Shown: positions 28,101-36,775, numbered from the stretch's first letter. The stretch: DNA of 64,000 nucleotides from CAZIPN01 sp964541225 (GCA_964541225.1 CAZIPN010000007.1:5700-69699), one strand, 5' to 3'. Notes: generated from the sequence alone by a model not told the origin. Made by a program: numbers and translations.

Positions 28101-28277
28101 ATGAGCACGACGCACCGCATCGAGATCGAGTGCGACGACCGCTGCTATGAGGGGCTGGTTGCTGAGGCCGAGCGACTCAACGTCGAGGTTCAAGACGTGA
28201 TCGGACGCGCAGCCGCCGCATGGCTCATCGACCTCGCCGAGAACGCGCCGGGAACCGGACCCGCGCTGGCGCGCTAA
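28101..28277 (+). CDS. Small hypothetical protein (58 codons)
   Basis: The ATG follows GGAGAGGAG, a strong ribosome site. The product has a beta strand (HRIEIECDD), then two helices (YEGLVAEAERL, VQDVIGRAAAAWLIDLAEN), a layout like small ribbon-helix-helix proteins; DNA binding is only a guess. The 200-bp leader upstream (27891-28100) is G/C-rich with several possible pairings but matches no RNA family I recognise. Confidence 0.6.
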   Translation: MSTTHRIEIECDDRCYEGLVAEAERLNVEVQDVIGRAAAAWLIDLAENAPGTGPALAR

Positions 28278-28289
28278 CAGCCGGGCGAG

Positions 28290-28318
28290 GTGCACGGTTC
28301 TTCGATGGGCCCGTGCAC
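28290..28318. terminator. Hairpin between convergent genes
   Basis: GTGCACGG (28290-28297) and CCGTGCAC (28311-28318) form a perfect 8-bp stem with a 13-nt loop, between two convergent genes (ends 28277 and 28350). There is no T tract on either side. Probably a bidirectional terminator. Confidence 0.5.
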
Positions 28319-28349
28319 TGGTGACCGGGAATGCCCGATGCCACGCGCG

Positions 28350-29231
28350 CTAGCGTCCTTTGGCGGTGCGCCACAAGTTCGCGAATTCGGCCCATCCATC
28401 GCCGCGTTCTCCCGCAGTCGAGTACACGTTCGGCCGTTCGCGCGCAGTGCTCAGTACCCTCGGGTCGGCAAGCGCGTTGGCGACAACCGCGCCCAGCGCG
28501 CACTCGTCGGCCATCCGCACGTCGGTTACGGCATCGCCTATTGAGGCCGCCTGGTGGCGTGCAAGCCCTCGCAGCTCGAGATCGCGAACGATCGCGCCTG
28601 ACTTGGTGACTCCGGGGGCCATCAGGTGGTATGCGCGGATCTCGGCGACGCCGACAAGGCCGGTGGACACCGGTTTGACGATGCCGTTGTCGACGATGTC
28701 GATGGGCACATCGAGCTCGCCGAGCACCGAACGCGCTTCTTCCATGTCGAGCGACCCGCGTAGCAGTACCGTGGCTTCCCGGTTCATGTGGTAGGGGGCG
28801 TGTGGCTCGAGCCGCCCAGGAAAAGCGCGCATGAGAATGTCGACCGCACCCGTGCGCTCGATGCGCTGATACGGGGTCTCTCCCTTGCCCAGGACGCCGG
28901 CCGGCCAGTCGCCCGTGTTGAAGATGGGGTCGGCTCCTCGATCCGGTACGATCACGCCGCCGAGTTCCGCGATAAATGCGCGCCACCCGAGCAGTCGCGT
29001 GATCTCGGTGCACTGCACGCGATTGCGCCCAGTGGCAACCACGACCGGCAGGTTGGCCTGGTTGATTCGTACGACGGCGTCGGCGACGGTCGTCGATGGA
29101 CGACTCTGGCCATCGATGAGCAATGATCCGCCGAAGCCCAGAAGCGTTCCGTCGAGGTCGGAATAGGTGACCTCGACGTGGGAGAGCGCATCAAGTGCTT
29201 CCGGGTTCTCGGCAAGCAGTGGAATCGTCAT
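28350..29231 (-). CDS. HAD-superfamily (Cof-type) phosphatase
   Basis: 293 codons from ATG 29231. All four HAD motifs are visible: YSDLDGTLLG (nucleophile and acid aspartates), VVATGR (motif II Thr), VTKSGAI (motif III Lys) and IGDAVTDVRMA (metal-binding acids). The cap is of the Cof/trehalose-phosphatase-like type. Possible substrates are sugar phosphates, including mannosyl-3-phosphoglycerate, and none can be chosen from sequence. It is divergent from the GNAT gene at 29407, across a region with a 13-bp inverted repeat. Confidence 0.85.
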   Translation of the reverse strand: MTIPLLAENPEALDALSHVEVTYSDLDGTLLGFGGSLLIDGQSRPSTTVADAVVRINQANLPVVVATGRNRVQCTEITRLLGWRAFIAELGGVIVPDRGADPIFNTGDWPAGVLGKGETPYQRIERTGAVDILMRAFPGRLEPHAPYHMNREATVLLRGSLDMEEARSVLGELDVPIDIVDNGIVKPVSTGLVGVAEIRAYHLMAPGVTKSGAIVRDLELRGLARHQAASIGDAVTDVRMADECALGAVVANALADPRVLSTARERPNVYSTAGERGDGWAEFANLWRTAKGR

Positions 29232-29268
29232 GTGTCGATGATAGCGCGAGAGGCCGATCGTGGTGTGG

Positions 29269-29313
29269 GCGCTTGGTGAGCCTGCCGAGAAAACAGTACC
29301 GCTCACCAAGCGC
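29269..29313. repeat. Perfect 13-bp inverted repeat enclosing a GCCGAGAA motif
   Basis: GCGCTTGGTGAGC (29269-29281) and GCTCACCAAGCGC (29301-29313) are exact inverted copies separated by 19 nt, which contain CTGCCGAGAA (octamer at 29284). It lies between two divergent genes, so a terminator is unlikely. It could be an operator, a leader hairpin or an uptake-type element. Confidence 0.9.
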
Positions 29314-29406
29314 GTCTGCTGCTATCCTCTGCTCGCGGAATATAGCGTATGGAGCTGGTCGCGGTGTCCTGGGATTTCCGCCGCGTCAAACAAGGAGCAG
29401 ATACTG

Positions 29407-30009
29407 ATGCCGGACGACTTCGAACTTCCCTTTCCCCAGTACCGCTGTTCGGTATGCGGCAAAGACCTGCCGCTGGGCGAGGCGCGGGTGACTGTCACCG
29501 GCCCCGATCACATGAGCACGGATCGTCCGGAGGCCGAGGTTCGGCTTGCAACCGATGCCGACGACAGCGCCATCGAGCTTCTGTGCGAGCGTGCGTTGGG
29601 TGAGACTGATGTCGACGTCTTCGACTCAACGTTCGACGTGCTAGCGGGAGTGAACTTGGTGGCCCTGGTCGGCGGGGAAGTGATCGGGCTGCTGTCGCTG
29701 GCGGTTGTGGGCGGCGAGGCGACGATCATCATGCTTTCGGTGTATCCGGAGTATCAGGGCAGAGGAGTAGCCACGACACTCCTCGCGGCGGTTGACGCGC
29801 TTGCGGTCAAGCGAGGGCTGCAGTTCGTCCGTGCAGCCGTGACCAACGACGATATTCCGCAGCTGTACTTCTACCAACGGCACGGGTTCGCACTCTACGA
29901 AGCGCGTATTGGCGATGTCGCCGATCGCTTCGGCTCCGCATCTTCCGGGTTCTCGGCGATCCCGGTTCGCGATGAGCTCCGGCTGCGTCGGGCGGTGTGC
30001 TCGCAGTAG
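29407..30009 (+). CDS. GNAT-family N-acetyltransferase
   Basis: 200 codons from ATG 29407, after AAGGAG. A short N-terminal segment with one CxxC pair (YRCSVCGKDLP) precedes the GNAT domain. Motif A is clear: IIMLSVYPEYQGRGVATTLL, with the Q-x-x-G-x-G/A pyrophosphate loop, and motif B is LYFYQRHGFALYEARIGD. The acceptor is unknown. It converges with rmuC, only 15 bp apart. Confidence 0.85.
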   Translation: MPDDFELPFPQYRCSVCGKDLPLGEARVTVTGPDHMSTDRPEAEVRLATDADDSAIELLCERALGETDVDVFDSTFDVLAGVNLVALVGGEVIGLLSLAVVGGEATIIMLSVYPEYQGRGVATTLLAAVDALAVKRGLQFVRAAVTNDDIPQLYFYQRHGFALYEARIGDVADRFGSASSGFSAIPVRDELRLRRAVCSQ

Positions 30010-30024
30010 CGCGGGCGACTCTTC

Positions 30025-31410
30025 CTAGCTTTCGACGTCACTTGCAACGGGAAACACGTCGTCGAGGATTGACGCGGTCTCTTCCGCGATCGACGCCGGG
30101 TCGCCATCTGCCGAGAATGCGTCATCGCCGTCGTCTGCGGCGTCGGAGGGGAGTTCGAGCACCTCGTTCGCCTCTCCTGCAGGAAGGCTCTCGACGCTGC
30201 GTAGTCTGCGCTCCATCGCGCGCGTGCGAACTCCAGTCTCGTCGATAGTGCGCGAGGCCGTGTTCAGCTGCCTCTTGACCTTCTCGAGCACGCCTCCGAA
30301 CTTGCCGAACTCCGTCTTCACAGCTGCAAGCACCTTCCAGACCTCGGCGGACTGCTGCTCGATCGCCAGCGTCTGGAAGCCCATTCGCAGGCTGTTGAGG
30401 AACGCGGCAAGCGTCGTGGGGCCGGTGACATTGACGTGGTATCGGGTCTGCAGCTCATCGAAGAGCGATGGGTGGCGCAACACTTCGGCGTAGAGGCCCT
30501 CGGTAGGCAGGAACATGATCGCGAAGTCAGTTGTGCGCGGTGGGCAGAGGTACTTCGAGCTGATGATCTCAGCTTGGACTCGGATGGAGCGGGCCAGCGC
30601 ATCCGAAGCTTTCTGCACGGCGTCCGCGTCGCCGTGATCGGCGGCGTCTTGCAGCCGCATGTAATCCTCCTGCGGGAACTTCGAGTCGATCGGCAGCCAA
30701 ACGCAGCTGTCGGGGTCATCCTTCTGGCCAGGCAGACGCACCGCAAACTCGACGACTTCGCGTGAGTCTTCTTTGGTTTGGACGTTTCGATCGAACTGCC
30801 CGGGAGCGAGAATCTGCTCGAGAAGCGCCCCCAGCTGCACTTCCGCCCAGGTGCCGCGAGCCTTCACGTTTGTCAGGACTCGCTTCAAGTCGCCGACGCC
30901 AGTGGCCAGAGTGCGCATTTCGCCGAGTCCGTGCTGTACGGCCTCAAGCCGCTCGCTCACCAGCTTGAAGGACTCGCCCAGCCGCTTCTCCAGAGTGTCG
31001 TGCAGCTTCTCGTCGACGGTCTTTCGCATCTCGTCGAGCTTCTTCTCGTTGCCGTCCTGCAGTTCTTTGACGCGCGCGTCAACGGTCGTCCTGATCTTCT
31101 CAAGTGACTGCGAGTTGGACTCACTCAGCTCCTTGAGCTGCTTCGTCATGCCGTCGAGCTGTCCGCGCTGCACGTCGCTCAGAGCGCTCAGGTTCGCCGA
31201 GAGGGTCTCGTTTCCCGATCGCAGCGCCTGCGACAGCTCCTCACGCGATTCCCTCGCTGCCCTCGCCGCCTCTTCGCGTCCTGTGCGCAGTTCGTCGCGC
31301 AGCGCTACGTCGCCTCGGCTGCCAGCGGTCGATCTCGCGATGAGCGTGATCACCAGCCCCGCGTTGGCAACGCCGAGCACTACCAGCACCCACAAGATGA
31401 CGCCATCCAT
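30025..31410 (-). CDS. rmuC: RmuC-family DNA recombination protein
   Basis: 461 codons. An N-terminal membrane helix (GVILWVLVVLGVANAGLVI) is followed by a long coiled coil (about 40-170) and the RmuC nuclease-like domain (about 190-370), with GTWAEVQLGALLEQIL, VWLPIDSKFPQEDY and FLPTEGLYAEVLR, all family signatures. RmuC limits inversion of short inverted repeats in E. coli, probably by cutting DNA secondary structures. Length and architecture are normal. The C-terminal tail is acidic and low-complexity. Confidence 0.93.
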   Translation of the reverse strand: MDGVILWVLVVLGVANAGLVITLIARSTAGSRGDVALRDELRTGREEAARAARESREELSQALRSGNETLSANLSALSDVQRGQLDGMTKQLKELSESNSQSLEKIRTTVDARVKELQDGNEKKLDEMRKTVDEKLHDTLEKRLGESFKLVSERLEAVQHGLGEMRTLATGVGDLKRVLTNVKARGTWAEVQLGALLEQILAPGQFDRNVQTKEDSREVVEFAVRLPGQKDDPDSCVWLPIDSKFPQEDYMRLQDAADHGDADAVQKASDALARSIRVQAEIISSKYLCPPRTTDFAIMFLPTEGLYAEVLRHPSLFDELQTRYHVNVTGPTTLAAFLNSLRMGFQTLAIEQQSAEVWKVLAAVKTEFGKFGGVLEKVKRQLNTASRTIDETGVRTRAMERRLRSVESLPAGEANEVLELPSDAADDGDDAFSADGDPASIAEETASILDDVFPVASDVES

Positions 31411-31599
31411 TAGTCGCTCCAGTCAAAGCACGCGCGAACGCCACGGCGGCACCCGCGCTTGCGGGACAGGTCGAGTGTACGGCAACTTCGCGTGCAGTCC
31501 CCAACTTGCACACCCACGCTATCGCATGGGTCTGACATCGTCCCGGCCGCGCATGAAGCGGGTAGGGAATCGTGTAGACACCGTTCGCAGGAGGCACCG

Positions 31600-32241
31600 A
31601 TGTTCGCCGATCGATCCGACGCCGGCCGTCAGCTTGCCAGCAAGCTCAGCGCCTATGCCGACCAGCCCAACACCGTCGTTCTCGGCATCCCGCGCGGCGG
31701 CGTGGTGGTGGCTGCCGAGGTTGCGCGCGCGCTGCGGCTGCCGCTCGACATCGTGCTTGCCGCCAAAGTCGGCGCGCCAGGCAATCCCGAGTTCGCGGCT
31801 GGCGCGCTCACTGCCGACGGCGAACTGCTGCCCAACCCCGCCGCCGGATTCAGCGCCGCGGATCTCGATGAAATCGCCGACGGCGCTCGTGCGAAGATTG
31901 CTCGGCAGATCGAGTCGCTCAGAGGCGATCGTGAACCCGTTGCGCTTGCGGGTCGCACGGCCATCGTCGTCGATGACGGCCTCGCCACCGGCCTTACCGC
32001 TCGGGCGGCGATCCGGTTCTTGCGGCGCCAAGGTGCTGCTCGAGTCGTGCTTGCCGTGCCCGTTGCCGCGGCGGACGCGGCCAGAACGCTTGGGGCCGAA
32101 GCCGACGATCTCGTCACTGTCCAAACTCGCGACGATTTCTTCGCGGTCGGCCAGTTCTACGGCTTCTTTGACCAGACCGAGGACTCCGAAGTCCGGAGTC
32201 TGCTGACCGAGCTGTCAATCGCGCCGGATTCTGGGAAATGA
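31600..32241 (+). CDS. Phosphoribosyltransferase-family protein
   Basis: 213 codons from ATG 31600 (GGAGG upstream). Residues about 20-45 give the family's VVLGIPRGGVVVAAEVA. The PRPP loop is TAIVVDDGLATGLTA near residue 125, with both acids and the glycine-threonine pair. This matches the broad PRTase-like group often encoded beside hydrolases or dienelactone-type enzymes, whose substrates are not defined. No such partner is fused here. It converges with the gene ending at 32257. Confidence 0.85.
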   Translation: MFADRSDAGRQLASKLSAYADQPNTVVLGIPRGGVVVAAEVARALRLPLDIVLAAKVGAPGNPEFAAGALTADGELLPNPAAGFSAADLDEIADGARAKIARQIESLRGDREPVALAGRTAIVVDDGLATGLTARAAIRFLRRQGAARVVLAVPVAAADAARTLGAEADDLVTVQTRDDFFAVGQFYGFFDQTEDSEVRSLLTELSIAPDSGK

Positions 32242-32256
32242 CGCAAGGCCCGTCCG

Positions 32257-33105
32257 CTACCAGGCCGCGGAGCCGCGCCGCAGCACCGTCTTGACCTTCC
32301 AGCCGTGGCGTGCGGCCACGTCTTCGACGATTCGCCGAGTTGCTGCGTAGTCCCAGCTGTAGTCGACTTCCACGCCGCCGGGGCCGATCACGGTCTCGCT
32401 CTTGGTGCCCCACCGCTTGGCGCCGGAGGTGGTGGTCACTTCCGAGTCGAATCCGCCAAAGCTCACGCCGCCGCCGGACTCCTTGAGCATCTCCCAGTAG
32501 TAGATGGTGTGCTCAGGTTCGACCGCTTTCATGATCGCCGAGAACTCGACCTTCTTCTTGCCGACGCCCCAGTTTGCGTTCGCGATCTCGTTGTTGATGA
32601 CGATGTCGGTGTCCGTGCCGTACTGCGAGGTGTAGTTCGGGTACTGGCCCAGCGTCGCGAGCATGTCGGCGAGCATCGCCAAGCGCTCGCTGGGTGCGGC
32701 AGGAGCCGGGGCGGGAGTTGGGGCCGGTTCTGGGGCGGGAGCGGGGGCCGGCTCTGGGGCCGGCTCTGGGGTCGGTTCTGGGGCGGGAGCGGGGGCTGGC
32801 GGGGGCACTGGCGCGGGCACTGGTGCGGGCACTGGCGCGGGTTGGGGCGTCGGAGCGGGCTGAGGTGCCGCAGGTTGCGGGGCGGGTTGGGGAGCCGCCA
32901 TAGGCTGCGGCATCGCTGCTGGTTGCGGCGTCGGCGCTGCTGTCGGACCTGGCGCAGCCTGCAGCCAATACGGCGTCACTGCTGTTCCCGCCTGCGGGTC
33001 GTACCAGTTGCTGATCTCGGTCCACGGATGTCCGTTGACGCAGCCCCACTGTTCGTTCAGCCAGACGTACTGTCCGCATACTCGGCAGAAACCAGCCAGC
33101 GCCAT
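32257..33105 (-). CDS. Proline-rich protein with Cys/His N-terminus; function unknown
   Basis: 282 codons from ATG 33105, after GAGGAG. The first 40 residues carry a possible zinc site (CRVCGQYVWL, then CVNGHPW). Residues about 50-150 are Pro/Ala/Gln, then Pro/Ala/Glu dipeptide repeats. The C-terminal 130 residues form a globular domain (YTSQYGTDTDIVINNEI, VEFSAIMKAVEPEHTIYYWE) that I do not recognise. Similar zinc-ribbon plus Pro-rich designs recur at 33242, 35921 and 36827, so these genes may serve one envelope-linked system. No signal peptide or membrane helix is seen. Confidence 0.7.
   Translation of the reverse strand: MALAGFCRVCGQYVWLNEQWGCVNGHPWTEISNWYDPQAGTAVTPYWLQAAPGPTAAPTPQPAAMPQPMAAPQPAPQPAAPQPAPTPQPAPVPAPVPAPVPPPAPAPAPEPTPEPAPEPAPAPAPEPAPTPAPAPAAPSERLAMLADMLATLGQYPNYTSQYGTDTDIVINNEIANANWGVGKKKVEFSAIMKAVEPEHTIYYWEMLKESGGGVSFGGFDSEVTTTSGAKRWGTKSETVIGPGGVEVDYSWDYAATRRIVEDVAARHGWKVKTVLRRGSAAW
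32699..32900. repeat. G/C-rich minisatellite coding for Pro/Ala/Glu repeats
   Basis: Degenerate tandem units such as GGGGCGGGAGCGGGGGC and GGCTCTGGGGCC occupy about 200 bp within the gene above and encode PAPEPAPE-type repeats on the minus strand. Copy number may vary between strains. Confidence 0.75.
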
Positions 33106-33241
33106 GAGACGCTCCTCTCGCAGTTGACCGTCCCGCGAGGCGGTTCGGTAGGGTACGCTCTTGCAGATGGTAGCACCGGGTTGGTTCCGACGGACCACCA
33201 GCCAGCGCTCTTCGCGCGGGCACGTAGGGGAAGGGACTCGC

Positions 33242-34294
33242 ATGACCGATCAAAACGGCCAGCAGCCGCCAGCTCCGTATCCACCTTCACAGCCCAGCCA
33301 AACGAGCTCGCCACCACCACCACCTCCGCCACCTGGGATGTTTCCGCAGCCGGGGGCTCCCGGTCCGGGGGCTCCCGCTCCAGGAATGCCGCCGGTTATC
33401 GCACGCAAGAAACGCAATCCACTGCTCTACATACTCGGCGTCGTTGCGCTCGTGATCATCCTCTTGGTCGGCTCGTGCGTGGCCATTGTCGGCGTCTTCT
33501 CGGGCGCTCGGGCCGACTTGAAGCACATCGAGCTTGCCGAGACGCACTTTCAAGCGGCCAAGAACGACGTCGAGAAAGCGTCTGCCAGTCTCGACAAGGT
33601 GTCGGGCGACAACCCCGCGTCAGTGTCGACAGGCGTTGCTGCGGCTACCAAGAACTTGCGCGATGGCCGTGACGAGATCGCGAAGGCGACGGCCGCAGTC
33701 GAGCAGATGAAGGAGTCGCAGGGCCGCACCGACTACCTGAACAGCTTGAAAGCGGCGACGGTGACGCTCGACGCGTTGCAGGATCTGGTCGACTACGTCG
33801 ATACCGCAAGCAGCATGGCCTCGAAAGCAACAGAGGCCGGGAACCTCACGAGCTCGGCGAACAAGGCGCTCAACGACGCGGTCGACTCGGGCAACGCTGG
33901 GAAGTACACCGCCATGCGGAAGCAGGCCGTGTCGGCCGGGACGGACTACACGAAGGCGGCCCTTCTCTTCAGGCAAGCCGTCGCGCTGGATCCGAGCGCG
34001 GGTTTGGACAAGGCCGCAGTCTACTGCGAGAAGCGCAAGCAGCAGGCCGACATCGTCGTGCGCATGGCCGAGGAGGGCAAAGCGGGACGCACCTCGGCGT
34101 ACAACGCCGACATCAAGAAGCAAGCTGCGCTGTCCAAGCAGGCGCAGGCAGTCGGTATGCCGGCGATCGTGTCCGACCCGAACTGGGCGGAGAACCGTCT
34201 CGCCGATCTGAAGAAGAAGATCGAAGAGGCCAGCAAGCAGGCTGACGAGCTGCGGGCCAAGGCGCTCAAAGAGGTAGGCTTCTCGAAGAACTAG
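33242..34294 (+). CDS. Membrane-anchored helical protein with proline-rich N-terminus
   Basis: 350 codons from ATG 33242 (AGGGGAAGGG upstream). The N-terminal 55 residues are Pro/Gln/Gly-rich, including a run of eight Pro. One transmembrane helix follows (LLYILGVVALVIILLVGSCVAI), then about 270 residues of Ala/Lys/Asp-rich helices, probably coiled coil, outside the membrane. No catalytic motif is seen. I infer an envelope structural or signalling role. A strong hairpin terminator follows. Confidence 0.75.
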   Translation: MTDQNGQQPPAPYPPSQPSQTSSPPPPPPPPGMFPQPGAPGPGAPAPGMPPVIARKKRNPLLYILGVVALVIILLVGSCVAIVGVFSGARADLKHIELAETHFQAAKNDVEKASASLDKVSGDNPASVSTGVAAATKNLRDGRDEIAKATAAVEQMKESQGRTDYLNSLKAATVTLDALQDLVDYVDTASSMASKATEAGNLTSSANKALNDAVDSGNAGKYTAMRKQAVSAGTDYTKAALLFRQAVALDPSAGLDKAAVYCEKRKQQADIVVRMAEEGKAGRTSAYNADIKKQAALSKQAQAVGMPAIVSDPNWAENRLADLKKKIEEASKQADELRAKALKEVGFSKN

Positions 34295-34335
34295 GGCGAC
34301 GGGCGCGAGAAGCGCTGCAACCCTCAGTACAAACG

Positions 34336-34369
34336 CAGGCCCGGGTACTCGCCGAGAGACCCGGGCCTG
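34336..34369. terminator. Strong hairpin between convergent genes
   Basis: CAGGCCCGGGT (34336-34346) and ACCCGGGCCTG (34359-34369), an 11-bp perfect stem, lies between the end of the membrane protein (34294) and the end of fic (34392). It is followed by TGTGTTG on the plus strand and probably ends transcription both ways. Confidence 0.8.
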
Positions 34370-34391
34370 TGTGTTGCGGGATAGGAAGCCC

Positions 34392-35585
34392 CTAGCCGAC
34401 GTTCGCTTGCTCCGCCCCTGCTGCCTTGTGGGCCAATGCGGCGACCACTGAATTTCGGAGGTCCGCATCGATGGGGCCATCTCCTGACGTGTCCACTGCC
34501 AGCGAGAATATCGCCGCGACTCGGCGGACCAACTCGATAGTGCCAGCATACGACCGGCTCCGACCGCCGCCTTGCGCGGCCAACAGCCCCGAGGTCTGCA
34601 GCTGCTTCAAGTCGTGCGAGGCCGTGACCTGCGGCACCTCGGCGATTCCACGGTAGTAGCGATTGGTCACCTCTCTGCCGAAGAACGCGTCCCACAAGGC
34701 GTTGGCCGCACGGCTGTCCATGCCAAGCCCGTGGACGACGATGTCTTCCAGCGCTGCCCAGAGCAGTCGCTCGGTGGCCTCCTTGAGGGACAGTGCGTCC
34801 GCTTGCCGGCGCTGGGCGCCGACGTGGGCTGCGACAAACGGAGTCACATCGGCGTCTGGATCCCAGGACTTTCCCAGACAGTCGAATGCAGCGTAGTAGT
34901 CGGCGGGGTGAGTTCCCCACCACTCCTCAAGACTCGTGAACTGGGGGAGCCGGTAGCCGGACCTGTACATCACGAGGGACGAGGCGATCCGGGCGGTACG
35001 ACCGTTCCCGTCCCGAAACGGGTGGACCGCGGCGAGCCATACGTGCGTGAGCGCGGACCTCACCAACGGGGACACCGCCTCGCCGGGTCCGTTCAGCCAG
35101 TCCGCGATCTCGTCCATGAGCGCTGGCACGTCATCGTTGTCCGGTGGCAAGTAGACCTGTTCGCCCGTGCTCGAGTTGGTGAGCCAGACCTGACGGTCGC
35201 GGTAGAGCCCAGCTCTGGCGGCGTAAGAACGCGCCATCACGCTCGCGTGCATGGTTCGAAAGATCTCGGAGGACCAGACGAACGCCGAGTCGTCTGCCCG
35301 CGACAACACGAACTGCATAGCCTCGCGATATCCGCGCACCAGCGAAGCGTCCTCGTCGCTTACGGTGCGCGGCTGGTCGCCCGCCAAGATGCGGCGTACT
35401 TCGTCGACGGTGACGGGCACGCCTTCGAGCGCAACGGAGGCGCCGATCGCTTCGGCCTGCAGGTCACGGCGGACTCGGCCTGACCATGTCCGAGGGAGCG
35501 TCGAGACGACGTCAAGCCGTCGCGCGACCTCGGCGAACCGGGCGACGTCGGCTTGGATCTCAGATGTCAGGCTGTAGTTGAACAT
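34392..35585 (-). CDS. Fic-family protein with built-in inhibitory motif and C-terminal winged helix
   Basis: 397 codons. The Fic core motif HPFRDGNGR (H188) is complete, so AMP or another nucleotide monophosphate could be transferred to target hydroxyls. The N-terminus contains SVALEG, the S/T-x-x-x-E-G inhibitory helix motif typical of class II Fic proteins, whose Glu keeps the enzyme in check and can favour de-AMPylation. The C-terminal 90 residues resemble a winged helix-turn-helix (VPQVTASHDLKQLQTSGLL), suggesting DNA binding and possible autoregulation. No separate antitoxin gene is adjacent, as expected for this class. The promoter is AT-rich, unlike the surroundings. Confidence 0.92.
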   Translation of the reverse strand: MFNYSLTSEIQADVARFAEVARRLDVVSTLPRTWSGRVRRDLQAEAIGASVALEGVPVTVDEVRRILAGDQPRTVSDEDASLVRGYREAMQFVLSRADDSAFVWSSEIFRTMHASVMARSYAARAGLYRDRQVWLTNSSTGEQVYLPPDNDDVPALMDEIADWLNGPGEAVSPLVRSALTHVWLAAVHPFRDGNGRTARIASSLVMYRSGYRLPQFTSLEEWWGTHPADYYAAFDCLGKSWDPDADVTPFVAAHVGAQRRQADALSLKEATERLLWAALEDIVVHGLGMDSRAANALWDAFFGREVTNRYYRGIAEVPQVTASHDLKQLQTSGLLAAQGGGRSRSYAGTIELVRRVAAIFSLAVDTSGDGPIDADLRNSVVAALAHKAAGAEQANVG

Positions 35586-35591
35586 GACACA

Positions 35592-35619
35592 ATTATATAT
35601 ACGATTATAAGAATGTCAA
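35592..35619 (-). promoter_or_regulatory. Consensus sigma-70-type promoter of fic (leaderless)
   Basis: On the minus strand TTGACA (35619-35614), a 16-bp spacer, then TATAAT (35597-35592): both hexamers are perfect. The expected start of transcription, about 7 bp after the -10, coincides with the fic ATG at 35585, so the mRNA is predicted to be leaderless. There is no ribosome site. The whole stretch is AT-rich and contains the near-palindrome TTATAATCGTATATATAA, a possible operator. Confidence 0.8.
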
Positions 35620-35706
35620 ACGAGGGGAATCGTGTGTGGAGTCGGACGGGGCGCAGATCATGTCAGCCGACAGATTGCCCACCTTGGCCATCTACCGGCG
35701 AGTATG

Positions 35707-35782
35707 TGGTGCCCCCGGGAGGATTCGAACCTCCGGCACCAGGTTTAGGAAACCTGTGCTCTATCCCCTGAGCTACGAGGGC
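35707..35782 (-). tRNA. tRNA-Arg (anticodon CCT)
   Basis: The minus strand folds as a complete cloverleaf. Acceptor GCCCTCG pairs with CGGGGGC, the D arm is GCTCAGGGGATAGAGC, the anticodon stem is CAGGT/ACCTG with loop TTCCTAA (anticodon CCT, reading AGG), and the T arm is GGAGGTTCGAATCCTCC. The discriminator is A and CCA is encoded. It lies between fic and the zinc-ribbon gene. I see no attachment-site repeat or integrase. Confidence 0.97.
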
Positions 35783-35920
35783 GCGGATTGAAATACTACC
35801 ACCGCCCGCCATCGCAGACGACGGGTGCCACGACGTCGCCCTCCCTCGGCATTCCTCCAAACTGGTACCCTCTTTCCGAAACCCAGAGATCGCTTGCTGA
35901 CGTCCCGGAGAGGGGTCGCC

Positions 35921-36775
35921 ATGCAGTGCCCGAGATGTGGCTCGGCAATCACAACGAACGACGCGTTCTGCCCGAAGTGCGGCGCCGATGTGCGTGAGGT
36001 GACGCAGGCGCCACCTCCACCTCCGCCCCCAGGCGCGTTCGAACAGCAGGCGCCACAGCCCGCTCCCACTCCGGACGCGGCGAAGACGATGCCGCTGTCG
36101 CAGGAGCCGCCGCCTTTCCGAAGCGATCAGGTGCAGCCCACTCGGCCGTTCCCGGCCCAGGCGGGCGTCGAGCCGCCTCCACTACCTGGAGGCAAGAAGC
36201 CGGGTCTGTCGGGAGGCGCGATTGCCGCGATCATCATCGGCGTGGTCGTGGTGCTGGCGTTGATCGGCGTTGGCGGGTACCTGGCCTTCGCCAGCTTCTT
36301 CAAGTACACCTCCGATCCGGGCACGATCGTCTCGGCNNNNNNNNNNNNNNNNNNNNNNNNNNNNNNNNNNNNNNNNNNNNNNNNNNNNNNNNNNNNNNNN
36401 NNNNNNNNNNNNNNNNNNNNNNNNNNNNNNNNNNNNGACGGCCTGGTCACCGACTCCGAGGCTCGCGCCGTCGTCAAGCAGTTCATGGACTACCGGTTGG
36501 CTCACGACGTCGCGGCCTCCAAGACGCTGTGCACGAAGAACATGCTGACTGGAGAGAACGGCTCGTTCGTCAACGACAAGTACTGGGCGCCCGACAGCTA
36601 CGAGATCACGAAGACGACGCCCGATCAGATGTACATCCATGTCACGGTCATGGGCGATTGGCCGTCCGGTCGTGAGCCGACGATCCTCTCGGTCTTCCGA
36701 GATCCCGACAGCGGCAAGGTGCTCATCGACGGCATGCTCGATCCGGAGAACAACCCCGACCTCGTCACGAAGTAG
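35921..36775 (+). CDS. Zinc-ribbon membrane protein (interrupted by a gap)
   Basis: About 285 codons including the gap, from ATG 35921 (GGAGAGG upstream). The N-terminus is a zinc ribbon (MQCPRCGSAITTNDAFCPKCG, two CxxC knuckles). A Pro-rich linker, one transmembrane helix (AIAAIIIGVVVVLALIGVGG) and an outer domain of unknown family follow (VVKQFMDYRLAHDVAASKTLC onward), resembling the small NTF2-like or stress-sensor domains seen after zinc ribbons. It is 51 bp upstream of the GYF2-subtilase and shares its layout (cytosolic adaptor, Pro linker, one helix, outer domain), so they may work together. The frame is the same on both sides of the gap. Confidence 0.75.
   Translation: MQCPRCGSAITTNDAFCPKCGADVREVTQAPPPPPPPGAFEQQAPQPAPTPDAAKTMPLSQEPPPFRSDQVQPTRPFPAQAGVEPPPLPGGKKPGLSGGAIAAIIIGVVVVLALIGVGGYLAFASFFKYTSDPGTIVSXXXXXXXXXXXXXXXXXXXXXXXXXXXXXXXXXXDGLVTDSEARAVVKQFMDYRLAHDVAASKTLCTKNMLTGENGSFVNDKYWAPDSYEITKTTPDQMYIHVTVMGDWPSGREPTILSVFRDPDSGKVLIDGMLDPENNPDLVTK
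36337..36436. other. Scaffold gap (100 N) inside the zinc-ribbon gene
   Basis: Exactly 100 N. The flanks show no shared sequence, so missing length is unknown. Confidence 0.95.

Noticed and set aside
35707..35782. tRNA-Arg as an integration site for the fic region
   Set aside because: No direct repeat of the tRNA 3' end and no integrase were found in the window.
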